Origin: Pampus argenteus
Taxonomy: Eukaryota > Chordata > Actinopteri > Scombriformes > Stromateidae
Length of the DNA stretch: 64,000 nucleotides
Reading direction: 5' to 3'
Assembly (NCBI GenBank): GCA_036937835.1
Contig: CM072878.1
Span: forward strand, 10,478,501-10,542,500
Positions 47,601 through 59,722 of this stretch are shown here, piece after piece. The notes beneath the pieces are model-generated. The model had not been told where the DNA came from. It did not search any database and saw only the letters and a program-made list of their open reading frames with translations. A program made the position numbers and the translations under genes. How positions within the stretch are numbered: position 1 is the stretch's first letter; each line of letters starts with the position of its first letter.

Positions 47601-50083
47601 ATTAGAGAAAACATACTCTGTAAATGTAACATTTTTTCCTCCACAAGCCTCAGCCCTGCCTGGTGAGGACAGTCGGTAAAACTCAATCTGAGAAGTAAGG
47701 AAAGAAATCACCAATCAGCATCTCAACCAATGTTTTCTCAAAATTACACGGTGTGAAAAAACACCACAGAGCAGTTGTGATCTACTCCCCGACTGGGGAC
47801 ACAGCACCACACTCATCAGCCACAGTAGATCCATTCCTGACAAGCAGCAAGCCCATCTCTACACTTTTGTGGGTAGAGATGGGTTTGTATAACCAAAACT
47901 GACGTGGGAGCAAACAGCAGAGCAGCACACATCTTAAGATAATATGAGAGAATGACTCATTTTTCCCTCATAACCCAAGTGATGGGAAAAAATATAACTG
48001 TGGGAATGTAGCTAAGGGTGTCGACAAGTTTAGTCTGTCAGATGCCTGATCATGTTAAGCATCAGGGATTCTGCACAGGTACCCGACACTGTTTTACCGC
48101 TGCTGGATCATTCATTCATCATATTGGAGATATGGAGTTCATCAGCTACCAACATGCTCTTCATGCATTCCACAGGTGTTTTCACATTTTCTGTCTCCAT
48201 TTTACGCCAAGCAGGTGTTTTGGAGGCCCTGGATACCGCTGTTGTTTTTATGACAGGCACACATCATGTTTAACTGCATCTTCTGGTCCTCTTTTTTCTG
48301 CTTCCTAAACATGGAATGCATAAAAAGTAGTACAGTATCATCTCTCATCACTGTGTGAGCCCAACCCGTGTTTTGGACACTGTAAAAGTGCTCTCCATTA
48401 TCTCTCTCTCTGTCAATCCACACAGACTTCTGCTTTCTTCCCTTAGTCCCCTTCATCCCTCTTGACTCTCCCAGGTGCACTAACTCATGAGCTCGAGCGG
48501 GAAGCCACACTTCATTAACACCTGTACTGAACCTGAGGAGGCTAAGTCAATGGTAGAGCCAGAGTGAAATCTCTCTGTTAGGCTGCAAGGCATGCACACA
48601 CAGCCAGAGGCCAACGAGACACTGTTTACTACGGGGCCGGCTCTGTTAAAAGAGGGCTTGTAATTAAAGCTACGAGGCTATTTTGGAAAAGCAGGACAGA
48701 ATGTAATACAGATTGATTTTCACTTACTGTATGCAATATTATGCCAGGAAGGGAAAGAACTTCCTTTTTAACTTTTTGACTTAATTTTCACAGATTGGTG
48801 CATTTAAACGCTGCAGCATCAGAAATTACTCCCGGAATTAAACAAAATCCCTAAAAACTTTAGACGTTCTTGCACCTGAGATCAAAGCCAACCTCAGATC
48901 TATCATGTGATCCATCACTGTAGAAGTTAAAGGGCACCCTTATGATGTTGTATTTTAGTATAGAGAGTCAGAATACTGATAAATGATGTAATTCCTGTTG
49001 TGATGTGAGAGATGTGACAACAGAGTTGCAAGAAAATGGGAGAAATAGACCCTTAGCTGCGAGGTACACGGGGCTCTAATGGCTCAGGCAGAGGAGATTA
49101 ATGTTTTTGTCATGTGTAACTATGAAGTACAGCAGTGATGCTCTTCCATTACGCACTTGACTTCAGCTGTGAGTGTTCTTAATTGGCAGTCTGTTCAGAG
49201 GCTTCCTCTGTGGAAGATAATGATGGCTCAGTGGAAGGATGGGCATTGAACTGTTGCACATTCAGTCCATCCGTGTGTGTGTGTGTGTGTGTGTGTACTG
49301 TGCATGCCAACATATTGTATTTGCTGGCATATGCCTTTCAGTGAAGAGAAACATAAAAAAGAGGAAGAAACAGACACACAGATGGAGATCAAGAGGAAGT
49401 AAAGGCTGACCAAAATTGCTCTAACATACTGACCCTAACACTTCAGACTCCAACTCTTTCTTTCCCTTCATTGCTTCCACCGAAGCAATCGTTTAAAAAA
49501 GATTTGTAGACATTAAAGCAGCAATATTTGAGGGTTTAAGCTTCCAAGATTTATGGAGAAACTGAATACAGTTTGCTGTCTATTTCTGGTACGTATGACG
49601 GGTTAATGAAATCTACCGTAGAGGAAAGCAAAGCTCGGAGGAGGGCAACCACAACAACAAGTTCACTTTGATTACAAGTAGAAACGTTTCATCCGTACAT
49701 GTTACATCTGACTGCATTAAATGTCAAGAAGACCTTGACATGAACCTTAACCCTTAAGTTCAAGCATGAACCCTACGCTCAAATCCACATCATCAAACAG
49801 CTGACTTTCTTTCACCGGCAGTAATATGAGGAAGCTCCGTACCTCCAGGTAAGGTGATGGGGCCGCAGCCTTTGCCTTGGGGGTCCTCCTCCACGATGAA
49901 GATGCTCTTCTTGCAGAGCCTCCAGAGCCCAAAGTGGGCCGCCTCGCAGGTCGCGTTGAACTTATCCACCCGGGGGCTGAGCACAGCCCAGTGGTCAGTC
50001 ACCACTGCAGCCAGCATTGACGACATACCCACCAATATCACCACGGAGATGATCTTGACCTTGGTCGCCTGCTCCTCAAACAT
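41628..50083 (-). CDS. cacng1: cacng1, voltage-dependent calcium channel gamma-1 subunit, complete, four exons
   Basis: Accessory subunit of the skeletal-muscle L-type calcium channel (Cav1.1), in the claudin/PMP22-like fold with four membrane helices. Exons: 49843-50083, 43670-43744, 42278-42415 and 41628-41860; all internal phases are 1 with GT/AG borders, giving 228 residues (about 222 in mammals). Exon 1 starts MFEEQATKVK and holds TM1, AVVTDHWAVLSP, an NAT glycosylation site and the GLWRLC signature at 52-57. Exon 2 (75 nt) gives KNCSYFKHF. Exon 3 gives YNISAAAIAIFSL and RDYLLRPAGMFFAFA. Exon 4 gives MRQSVKRMIDS, TM4 and the end MPRNPWETCMDAEPDTLD. Unlike TARPs it lacks a C-terminal TTPV. 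The open frame upstream of the ATG to 50479 is 5' UTR with a CA repeat. It follows cacng4 in the same direction. Confidence 0.96.
44954..45000. repeat. (TG)n/(GAGA) mixed microsatellite
   Basis: Two TG runs separated by GAGAGAG, in cacng1 intron 1. Confidence 0.88.
49272..49298. repeat. (GT)n microsatellite
   Basis: About 12 GT units in cacng1 intron 1. Confidence 0.9.
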
Positions 50084-53000
50084 GTTGCTGCTCGATGTTG
50101 TAAGTTGTATGTAGGAAAATAAGTTTGATAGTAGCGTTGCACACGTGTTTGTGTCTGTGTATGTGTGTGTGTGTGTGTGTGATATGTGGCTTTGTATAGA
50201 TAAAGAGTGTGAGATTCGAAAGACAGCCAAGGTTGAATGTGTCCTGCTTGTTTTCAAGCTCCTCTGCGTTGGATGTCGACTCCAGAGATTCCCCCGTCTT
50301 CTCGGCACTTCTGATGTCCTCTCTTCTCCCATCCACGACTCTTTCTTTCTATTTCTCTGCCTTATGCCTGCCGCTTGGTAAAAAAAAAAAAAAAGGGGGC
50401 CAGATAACAGTGCCCTAGTTTCTACCTCTCTCCTCTCTTCCTCTTCCTCCCTAGATGCCGTTTGGTTAGCTGAGGCCATTTAGTTACATGATGAAGATGT
50501 ACCGGGAATGTGTTTACACCTATTGCATCTATTACCTGACCATTTCGATGCCAACACGTCGGGTAAAGCTCAGAGCAGCATGTTCAATTATATATATGTA
50601 TAGACACATTCTTTACTGAGCATTGATATGTGAACTTCTAACTACAACATAAAATATAATCCAATGAAAAAGTCTGTCAAGTTTTGCTGTTTAATGTTTC
50701 ATTCGTATGCAAAATACTGATGTTATCAATCTATCACTTATCTAGATCATTCTCTGTCAAATCTCTCTCATAATCTTATTCAGTCCGGTCTGTTTCCAGC
50801 TCTGGTGCTGTGTGTCAGGGGACTCCTGGAGGGGGGAGATTTCCTTTATTAGTTATCATCTGAATGAGCTGATCTACTTACTCAGCCAATCAGCAGTCAA
50901 GGTATGAGACACGGGTCCCACCTGATGGCGGCAGTTGATCCAAATTCAGAAGGACAGAAAAGGGGCATAAAATGTTTCCTTCATTCTGTTCATACAGTTT
51001 AAATAAGCGCGTCTGTGCAGAACAGTACGCCGTTCACTTTCCGTTCATTCCTGTGCTCTTGAACATGCGTATGTATTAGGTTACTTGGAGCAGGCTTCCT
51101 CTTGAAATCCTACAAGTGGCTGTAACATACTGTATGCTGCACTATGAATTTTATATCTTTTTATAGATGACATATCACATATTTAGAGGAGGTGGAAACC
51201 CGATACATCTCGGAGGCACAATCAACCTTTCCCCCCATGCAATACTTGTAAATGGACATGCTTTTTATAAACCACTGTGCCCCACTTTAGACAGGACTCT
51301 GGCCCATTTTCAGCCCTGACAACGCTCACACAGCTCTGGGTTTTTAACGCACTAAATGGCAAGACATTTAAAGAAAGCACTCGAGGTAAAGGGAGAGTCT
51401 TTCATGGAAATTATACAATGCTTGAACTTTTTTTATGTGGACGTGTGTGTGTGTAAGAGTGTAAATCAAAGAGTCTAGATGTTTTGTATATTGTGTTGGC
51501 CAATTAGAATTCATGTTTGTGTGTGTAAGAAAGAGAGTTGGACAGAAAAAATCGCAGCTGTGTGATATTTCACACAAAAAAAAAAATGAATGTAACATGA
51601 GGTGCTTTCTGTAAACAAACCATCACTACTAACTGAACCGGGAAATTGATCATCAAAGATAAATTATTTCTCACACTATCTATGAAAAAAAATAAAGAGA
51701 GATCCCACAGTGGGTGTTGAGAGGAGATGAGAGACAGTTGTGTTCATTATCACATTCCACCTGGATGCATTTGCGGCAAAACTGCTTTTTCTTACCGAGG
51801 TCCCTTGCTGAGCCTGTGAGAGCGACCGCTTGTCTCTAAGTGTGTAATAATAGTGTCTTTTGGCACAGCCTCTCATACTGGTTGACCCTCTGACCCGCTT
51901 CATTTGTTCCTGGTCCCCCGGCGACGCCGAAGACACAAAACACCTCACGGTTGTCTCCAAGCAACAGGCCGGCAGTGCGGATGATCGTAGTAACGAGTCT
52001 TCGACGATCAAATGTGTCTCACTGGAGGGACGGCGTCATGTCAACATCTGGCAAAGAGGCATCTCGGACTCACTGGACCATCATCGACATTATATCGTTT
52101 CGGTACTAGAACTGTTTGAGCAATGACAGAAACATGCAAAATCACTGAAATCAGGATTGACACGTCTAAACTCAGCAGTGATTAACTTCAATTACTTGCT
52201 GCTAGCTTCCCTGTAAGAATTTTTTTTTCTTTTCCAGGATGAAAAACAACCTTAATTGGTGGCTAATTTTACCCATAGCAGAATAGATTGCATAGCCTTC
52301 AGAGGGACCCCGGCTGTATTCATTTGCTAATGACAGGCAACATTACTCAAGCTAAATTAGATTACCCATGCCCCAAGGCCTTTTCTATGAGGGTCACGGT
52401 AATATTCTTCTCTAAATCAACAGGATCAGTAACCACACACACACACATACACATTCGCCTCTGCGGCGCCATTCTCACTCATTTGAGCTGTTATACTAAA
52501 AGCTTGTGTCCATCCATCTATGTGAAGCAGAGGTTATGTGATGTGGGACAGTGAATTGTGGGTTAATGAGCACAGATTGAAGAAAAATTGTATTAGGTGG
52601 AAATTACACGGGCAGGTGTATAGCTGCTGTACTGAAACAGCAGATATTACTATCAAAAAAAAAAAAAAGAAAATGATTTCCCCAGCTAGTTAAACAAAAT
52701 GAAATCACACCAGCATGATCATCCACATCAGACAGTGACTGGGTAATGTCAGAGGCACATTATACCTCAGTGTATGTAGCTGTCTAACTGCTGGTTTTAT
52801 ACATTTGAAACAATAAGTTCTGTTTCTTAGTGTTTTTCCATGCAGGTTCATAGCTGTACGTAATCAAACCTTTGCAGGGCAGAACCACGAGGTAAAAAGA
52901 AATAATTGATTCATATGATTCACACAAACAACGTGGTCAGGTGGCATCTCTCCGAGCGAGAGTGACGGCTTTTTAACATTTTGATCTAAGAGCGCTGCCA

Positions 53001-55631
53001 TTAGCCTCTATGCTGACTGATTTATTTATCTGCCTGACAACGTGGAGACTCTCCGGGTCTGAAGTGGCTCATTGATCATTCTGAGATGACAGCGATTCAG
53101 TCGTATGCTGCTTGAACTGAAGAGACATTCAGGACTCAGAGAAGGTCAGTCCGAGAAATCAAAGGTCTTCAATGGAAAACTAGATCCATTGAGATTATAA
53201 CTCCACTGTAACAATTTGGCATACATTTACTGATCTGTATTTTTTTTCTGATGGAAGGTGGTCCTGTTACATTTCCCCCCCGGGGTGGAAAAGAAATCAC
53301 CACTAAAACACAACAATGTGACCCTGATTACTTTATTGGTCTATGTACATTATGTTGTTGGTAGTAACTAAAGAGTGACAATAAAGGAGAAACAACTGAA
53401 GAAATGCTTGTTAGTGTGCAATAAACAAAAAAATCAGGAAAAAACATAAAACAAAAACTATCCAATATCAAAAAAATAAAGTAGGCCTACCTGCTAGTCG
53501 GTTACTTCAATTTCTTGCGAAGGCGTCTCAGAAAATGAGTTTTTGATACAATGAGTTTCTTGACCTGTGATTTTTTTTAACTTTTTTTTTATTATGCAAC
53601 CCTTTCCTCTCTGAACGTCCATACTTAAAGGTTAAAAGATGTGCTTATTTCACCGTAATAGTAAGCTATAAATAAACAAAAGCACATACATTAAAGTACA
53701 GCTGCTGTATACACATATCTCCTAACGTACATACTGTACTTCAGCTTACAAAAACAAAATATTTAGTAGGTTATCTTCTTTTTTTTTTACCTGAATACAA
53801 AATGGTAAATTGTATTATATGACCAATGCCAGATTGCTTCAAGGCATTATTCCACAAGTCACATTAGTATTTGAGACACTGATCGGTAAAATAATGCTTT
53901 GAATCATCTGTATATGCATTTTTTTTTTTAATTTTTTTTTTTGTGTGAGGTGTTTTTTTTTATTGTACTTTTATATACAGTTTTACATTACAAACAAACA
54001 CATTTGGATTTTTTTTTTCTCCCCCACACTGTGATATGAAAGTGTAAGATCTACACTCTGAATTGAATGGATCATACTGATGGCTTTCTTTTTACATGGG
54101 CTCAGCTGGATATATGAAATGGTATCTCTAATGGAATATCAAACACACTAAATACAATCAAATACTATTCTGTGGTTGATTGAGCTCACTTGCCAAACCA
54201 GAACCAGCTGAATAGCCCTAAGAAAGCTAGTTCTTGGAGAAAGCTCAATCAAACACTTACAACATTTTTAAAATACAGTAATGGCATTCCCCCCCCCCCC
54301 TTTTCAAATCATTTTCACCACGTTTATCTTTATCACCGATCCATTTCCTGGTGCTGCCACAAAGCATGGAGAGGACCTCAAAAATGTAAAGCTCTGTCAC
54401 AAGACAGTATTTCCTGAGAGAACCGAAAGAAAGAGCAGTGATGGATGTGTAGGACGGCCGTACACACACGTCTAGCTATCAGAGTCTTCAGGGACGCGGG
54501 TTACAGACAGCTCCCTCTGCCTCTGTCTGGGGCCTCTGTTTGACACAAGGGGGGGGGGAATAGGCAGCCAGATGGACTCACAGGCGGTGTGACAGACAGA
54601 CTGCCTGGCTCTGATCCTTATCCATTAAACACTCTGGATGGCAGGGCTCCATTCAGAGCAAAAAAAAAAAAAAGTCCTGACCTGTGCCTTTTTCACAGTT
54701 CTGGGCATCCCCTTTTTGTCAGCCGCTCTTCTTTTGTGACAGACGCATACACAATGTCACATCCGTTGGGGGGGTGTGATGGAAGGAAGGCGGACTGATA
54801 TGGACGTGAATAAAAGGGGCCATTGAACAGAGGTGTTCCACTGATGAAACAGTCAAGTTTTTTTTTTGTTTTTTTTTTACGAATGACAAATGTCAGAGAA
54901 GAATAGAAAGACAAGTCGGAGAGGGAGAGAAAACCTTTCATAATGTTTCAGGGGGGAGGGGGTGTACAATCTGCTAAAAATATTAAACATACAGTACATT
55001 GCAACTCAAGCGTTTTGTAAAGACAAAGACTGACAAACTCTGCTCTCATCAAAAAAGAAAAAAAGATTCATCATTTGAGCTTCTTTAAAAGGCCATACAT
55101 TATTCCAAAGGTCGGGGGCGATGAGTGTAAGGCAAGACCACAGTAGTTATGAGGACATAGTAGAGAGGTCCACAATTTAAGAGCAACTTCACACACAAAT
55201 GGGACACAAAGTCAAGTCGAAGAGTACATGTCATGTAGCACCTTTGTTATATCATTAACATGTAGTAAATGCTGATGTGTGTCCATGTGACCATTAACCA
55301 AACAAGGATGATTTTTTCCACACACTGGTCGTTTAAGCATTTCGATGCAGCTGAACAATAACACTGATTTGGCTACAGCACATACGATGGTTACTCTGTT
55401 CTGCTTTGATGATTTCTAAAAAGCAGATACATGAGAAAAAGAACTCAGTTTCTGTTGATTGGCTCATCTTCTGTCCGGCTGACTGTCCTCTCGTCTTCTT
55501 CTCTTCTGGTTACTTCCAAAAAAGGACAGTCTCTCTCTTTGAAAAACAGAACCCCTAAAGATGGCAGGCTATCACAAGCATGCGGCTCCAACTGGTAAGC
55601 CCACAGGTTTTTCATCATTTTCACATGCTGC
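50084..55631. other. Spacer between cacng4 and cacng1
   Basis: 5.5 kb. The part next to cacng1 (50084-50500) carries its 5' UTR/promoter, including a GT repeat near 50157-50180. The part next to cacng4, from about 53300 to 55631, is T-rich with several minus-strand AATAAA words (for example 53332-53337) and is likely its long 3' UTR. No other gene is seen. Confidence 0.55.
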
Positions 55632-58305
55632 TCACACCGGCGTGGTCCTGCGATTTACCCCGTCCTTTAAATCATTGGGGAAACAGTTATGGACCTGGAG
55701 GAATTCAGTAGCACCCTCATGTTCGGGGCTGTACGTGTTCTCTGTCACACTGTCCCTCGCCAGGGCGTACATGGACAGCTCATCCAGGGGCCCACTGGAG
55801 GACGGCGCCCCCTTCAGTCCGACTACAGGCGAGTTCTCCCGCGAGGCCTCTGTAGAATGAGAGCTGGCGTGCGACGTCCGCCGGCGGTAGCGGAAACTCG
55901 GTATCCTCGAATACGGAGAAGAGGAAGACAGCGAGCGGATAAACTCGCGTCTTGCCCTCCAGCGGACCTCCTTGTTTTTCTCAATGTAGATGTTGATGGC
56001 GAGCACGGCCACGGTTTCGGCCACAATGAAGGAGAGGGCGCCAAAGTAGAATGACCAGCCGTAAGAGTAAGTGTACTTCTTGTCATCGTCGCGTTTATCA
56101 CTGGGGTCTCCTGCATTGCTGGAGATGTAGACAATGATGCCAATTATGTTGCTAAGACCTGATAAACAAGAAAAAGACCAGACAAGAAATGAGACAGAGA
56201 AACAAGGAAAAAATAAATAAATAAAGAGATAGAGGAAGTGAAATAGCATAAGAGGACGAGTAAAATGTGAAGGAAAAGCCAGCAAAGATCAATCATCCAT
56301 GAACACTGTGTGAAGGTTTGTCAAGCCGATGATTACAGGACTCTCATCACTACTGAGCTCCTTAACGACAATCCTTAGTACTTGTGTGTGAGATGTGTGA
56401 TGAAGGGAGATCATGACCACCTTCCGTACGGGAATATAGTTCATCTTTGTGATTGCAGTATTGATGAAGCACAATATGCGACCACAGGTGCCGCATTAAG
56501 CTGCTTCTATTCATTACGAGACCCCAGCACTGACATGATTGCTCTTCGCTAGGATTCACATCTCACAGTATAATCCACCGGCTCACCTGCAGCTACGAAG
56601 AGGATCCCTGCGCTGAGCAGGACGTTGTTTGTCTTGCTGTAGACTCGGCCCACCCCTACGCACAGCCCGCCGAGCATCAGCAGGATGGTACTGAGGATGG
56701 GGAACACGCTGGAGGCACGAACTATACCTATAGGGACAGAGGAGGGAGGACATAGCCAGAAATAATTAACTACTCACTACAAATACTTTCAATACAATGT
56801 ATTAAACTTCCAATAACTGACTTTTTGCCCTGACTGTGTCTGCTGTTTGGTGTAGTGTACAGAGGGATTTTGAACCGACAGTAAAGTCACAGTCTAGACA
56901 GCTAAACAAAAAGTCGAGGGGAGCTGCAGTGATAAGTCTCTGTAGGTTTACTAGGTGCGACATCTTTTTTATTACATATCGTTATTTGATACATTATAAT
57001 ATGTTATAATAGAAATATAGATTATACTTAACCAGTATTTGATTAGACAATAATAGAACAAGTTGGAGAGATTACAAAAGTACTGAATACTTAAATACAA
57101 CAATACATGTATTATTAATAAGAGGCAAATCATTTGTCAAATTTGTAAAATATTTTTTTTAAAAAGAAAATTACCCTGTTGAGCCTTCATCTATCCAGTC
57201 CCACCTCCTCTCACATCCACTTTGGAGACTCCATTATCATGTATACTTTAGGGCCTTGTTGTGACAAAGCTTTGCTAATCAGCTGTGGGCTGACTATCAC
57301 CTCCCCACAAATGAATCACTGTACCATTTTACAAGTTTCTAAGAATGGATGATTTTATTCAACTGTGAAGTCTTTTATTAAGCCATCCTTGTATTTAGTC
57401 TGGCTAATGGAGTTTGGACTTTGTCCAAAGTCTGAAAAGTCTTCTTTTGTTCTTCTTCACAGACATTGAATTGACAGTGCCTTACATGAAGGTCCTTTGC
57501 TGATTGAATATCATCATTTTGTATCGAACTAATCACAATTAATGCGTGAGCCTTGTCGTTTTCACCAGTTTTCATAGAAAAAAAACATAGATTTTTTTAA
57601 ATTTTTTTTTTAGAGGAGCAAATTGGTTTAAACTGGTTTTAATAGGGGATTTACTGTAACTCTCCCACACAGCCAAAAGTAAGTCTGTTTTCTACTGGAA
57701 GAAGACTCTTTTAGTTAACTGAAAAAGGAAAGAAAAATGAGGGGAAAATGTAAATAAGATGCTGATCACCAACACCAACATCATCAATTAATTAAGAGAT
57801 AAAAAAAAAACAATAAACCATGGGGTGATTACACTGCAGATGGTACAGTATTTTTAGAATCTGATTTTCACCAAGAGTTTTGCATTTTTCACCTTTTTAA
57901 AGACATTTTTGTATTTTAGTGAAAAAAGAGCCCTTTTCTATGTTTGCCCCACATGCCTAAAAACACACTGTCAAGTTATCTTTTGTTTATTCTTTTATGA
58001 AAGAAGGAAATGTCAGAGAAAATAGATACACAGCTAAAAAAAATAAATAATAATGTGGTGTGATCACAATCGCATTTCTTATAATCCAGCCTTGAAATCC
58101 AGCCTCTCTCAAAGCCGTCACATATCTCTACTAGCTTCATACCTTTGTTGTGCATTTTATTCATCTATGTATAAATTTATTTATTTATCTATGTATAAAA
58201 AAAAGAGTGGGGAGCACTTACGCAGCAGGTATTCTGAGCTGTCTGTGTCGTAGTCGTTGTCATCGGGGAAATGGTTGATTCTGTAACAGCTGCCTTGATT
58301 GATAC
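55632..58305 (-). CDS. cacng4: cacng4, TARP gamma-4 subunit, partial (exons 2-4)
   Basis: Transmembrane AMPA-receptor regulatory protein, which controls AMPA-receptor trafficking and gating at synapses. Exons: 58222-58305 (84 nt), 56587-56727 (141 nt) and 55632-56158 (527 nt), the first two lengths being those of mammalian TARP exons 2 and 3. Exon 2 gives CYRINHFPDDNDY and SSEYLL. Exon 3 gives IVRASSVFPILSTILLMLGG and NNVLLSAGILFVAAG. Exon 4 gives LSNIIGIIVYISSNAGDPSD, TM4, the basic juxtamembrane RRxS-type region and the PDZ-binding end NRRTTPV. Joined phases are all 1. The choice of gamma-4 over gamma-2, -3 and -8 rests on the linkage with cacng1 and the ELSMY and FLQVH motifs of the tail. 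Exon 1 with the start codon and TM1 is not in 58306-64000, so intron 1 exceeds 5.7 kb. Confidence 0.93.
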
Positions 58306-59697
58306 CTGCAGGACAAAGAAAGACAAAACCCATGAATTATAGCTCACTGCACACATCGAGGTGCCGTAACAGCCTGATACACGTGATGTTTAGGAGATAT
58401 GGACAACAAATATGATCAAGAAAATACACATTAATCTGCTTTTGAGGCAAGCTGGATTGATTCAATGCCCGGGGCTACACTTTTGATGTGAAGTTATTTA
58501 CTTACTCCAGTTGGTTTCAGCTGGCTGAAGGATGAGCGGGCGCTGGAGTCAGAGCCACAGTGGCTGTCTATCCCCTGACCTGTTTTTAGTAAAACTGTGT
58601 CCTCTGGAATAAGACCTTCCTGTGCGCTTGTCTCAGATAAAAGAGAGGGGAGTGGAAAGTCACTTCCCAGACGACCTCTGGTTATTTTTCATGTCTTAAC
58701 AGTGCTGCTTCTTGGTAAAGAAGAGACAGACAGCGGCGGTTCGTATTAAGGGGACACAGCTTTTCTGATTAAACCAATGGAGTAGTTAAATTTTTTTTTT
58801 TTTGGGGGGGGGGTACGCTTACCGTATTCACTCAGTTAGATGAGACCACACCCATATCTGTACAATAAATATGAAGCTGAGATGCCGAGATGAGTTCTTG
58901 GCTGAGACCAGCAACTTCATGGAGATTCAGCTGGCAGCTTGTCCTGGCCAAGAAATAGCTCTTAATAGCACATAACACGCTGTAAAATTGTTATTTTATT
59001 ACATTGTTTTTGTACAGATTAAACAAATGTGATACAGTGTGCCAGTAAGTGTTGATAGGTGGATTTTGTTGCCTTTGATAGGAGCCAAGCTGTCTCCCCT
59101 TCTTTCTAGTCTTTATGCTAAGGTATGTTAGCATTTCTCAAAATGCCAAATGCATTCTTTAACATAACTTTCATTCAGATTTATTTGGTCAACTGTTGAA
59201 TACCATAGTCAGTTTTATTCATGCTATTTAATCTGCTGATTGTAACATTTAGAAAAACAAACTCCCTTCTAATAGCTTTTGTTGGATGACTCCATGGTGT
59301 TTACTTGCAATTGCAAATGAGACTTTGACCTTTGACCTAAAGCAAATTGGGGATTTAGACGAGCATTACTGTTATATTTGATAGCTCCCTGGGAACCCAG
59401 CAAACTAAAGGCCACGCCTCAGTGCGCACACATTGAAGGAAGAATAACCAATATGAGACGGCGAAGTTTGCGGTTCGATGATCAGCGCATACGCTATATG
59501 GTGGTGTGATTAAATGGATTGCCTTGGGGGAAGAGGGGGATATGATGGGATCTGGTGCGTGTCCAAAACCAGCACAGGTGAATGACTGAGAGATGGGAGG
59601 AACAAGAAGCCTATTTGAACAACAAAAGCCCATGCGGTGGAAGCTTTTAATGCCTAGGTGAATTAGAATGGGAGAAAGGAGAGGTGGGTTAGTTACA

Positions 59698-59722
59698 GAC
59701 AGAGAGAGAGAGAGAGAGAGAG
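59698..59722. repeat. (AG)n microsatellite
   Basis: About 12 AG units in cacng4 intron 1. Confidence 0.92.

Larger units (their letters stand above)
43745..49842. other. cacng1 intron 1
   Basis: 6.1 kb between exons 1 and 2. It contains TG/GAGA repeats at 44954-45000 and 49272-49298. At 47289-47714 on the minus strand lies an unassigned 141-codon open frame (MVISFLTSQIEF start) that I do not recognise; it could be an old mobile-element remnant or chance. Nothing else was supported. Confidence 0.65.

Noticed and set aside
49793..50479. A 228-codon minus-strand frame starting at 50479 around cacng1 exon 1.
   Set aside because: The family start is the internal MFEEQATKVK at 50083; the upstream part includes a translated CA repeat and Glu-rich leader and is 5' UTR.
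55689..56143. Frames of 121 and 106 codons overlapping cacng4 exon 4 in other frames or strand.
   Set aside because: Shadows of the GC-rich cacng4 tail exon.
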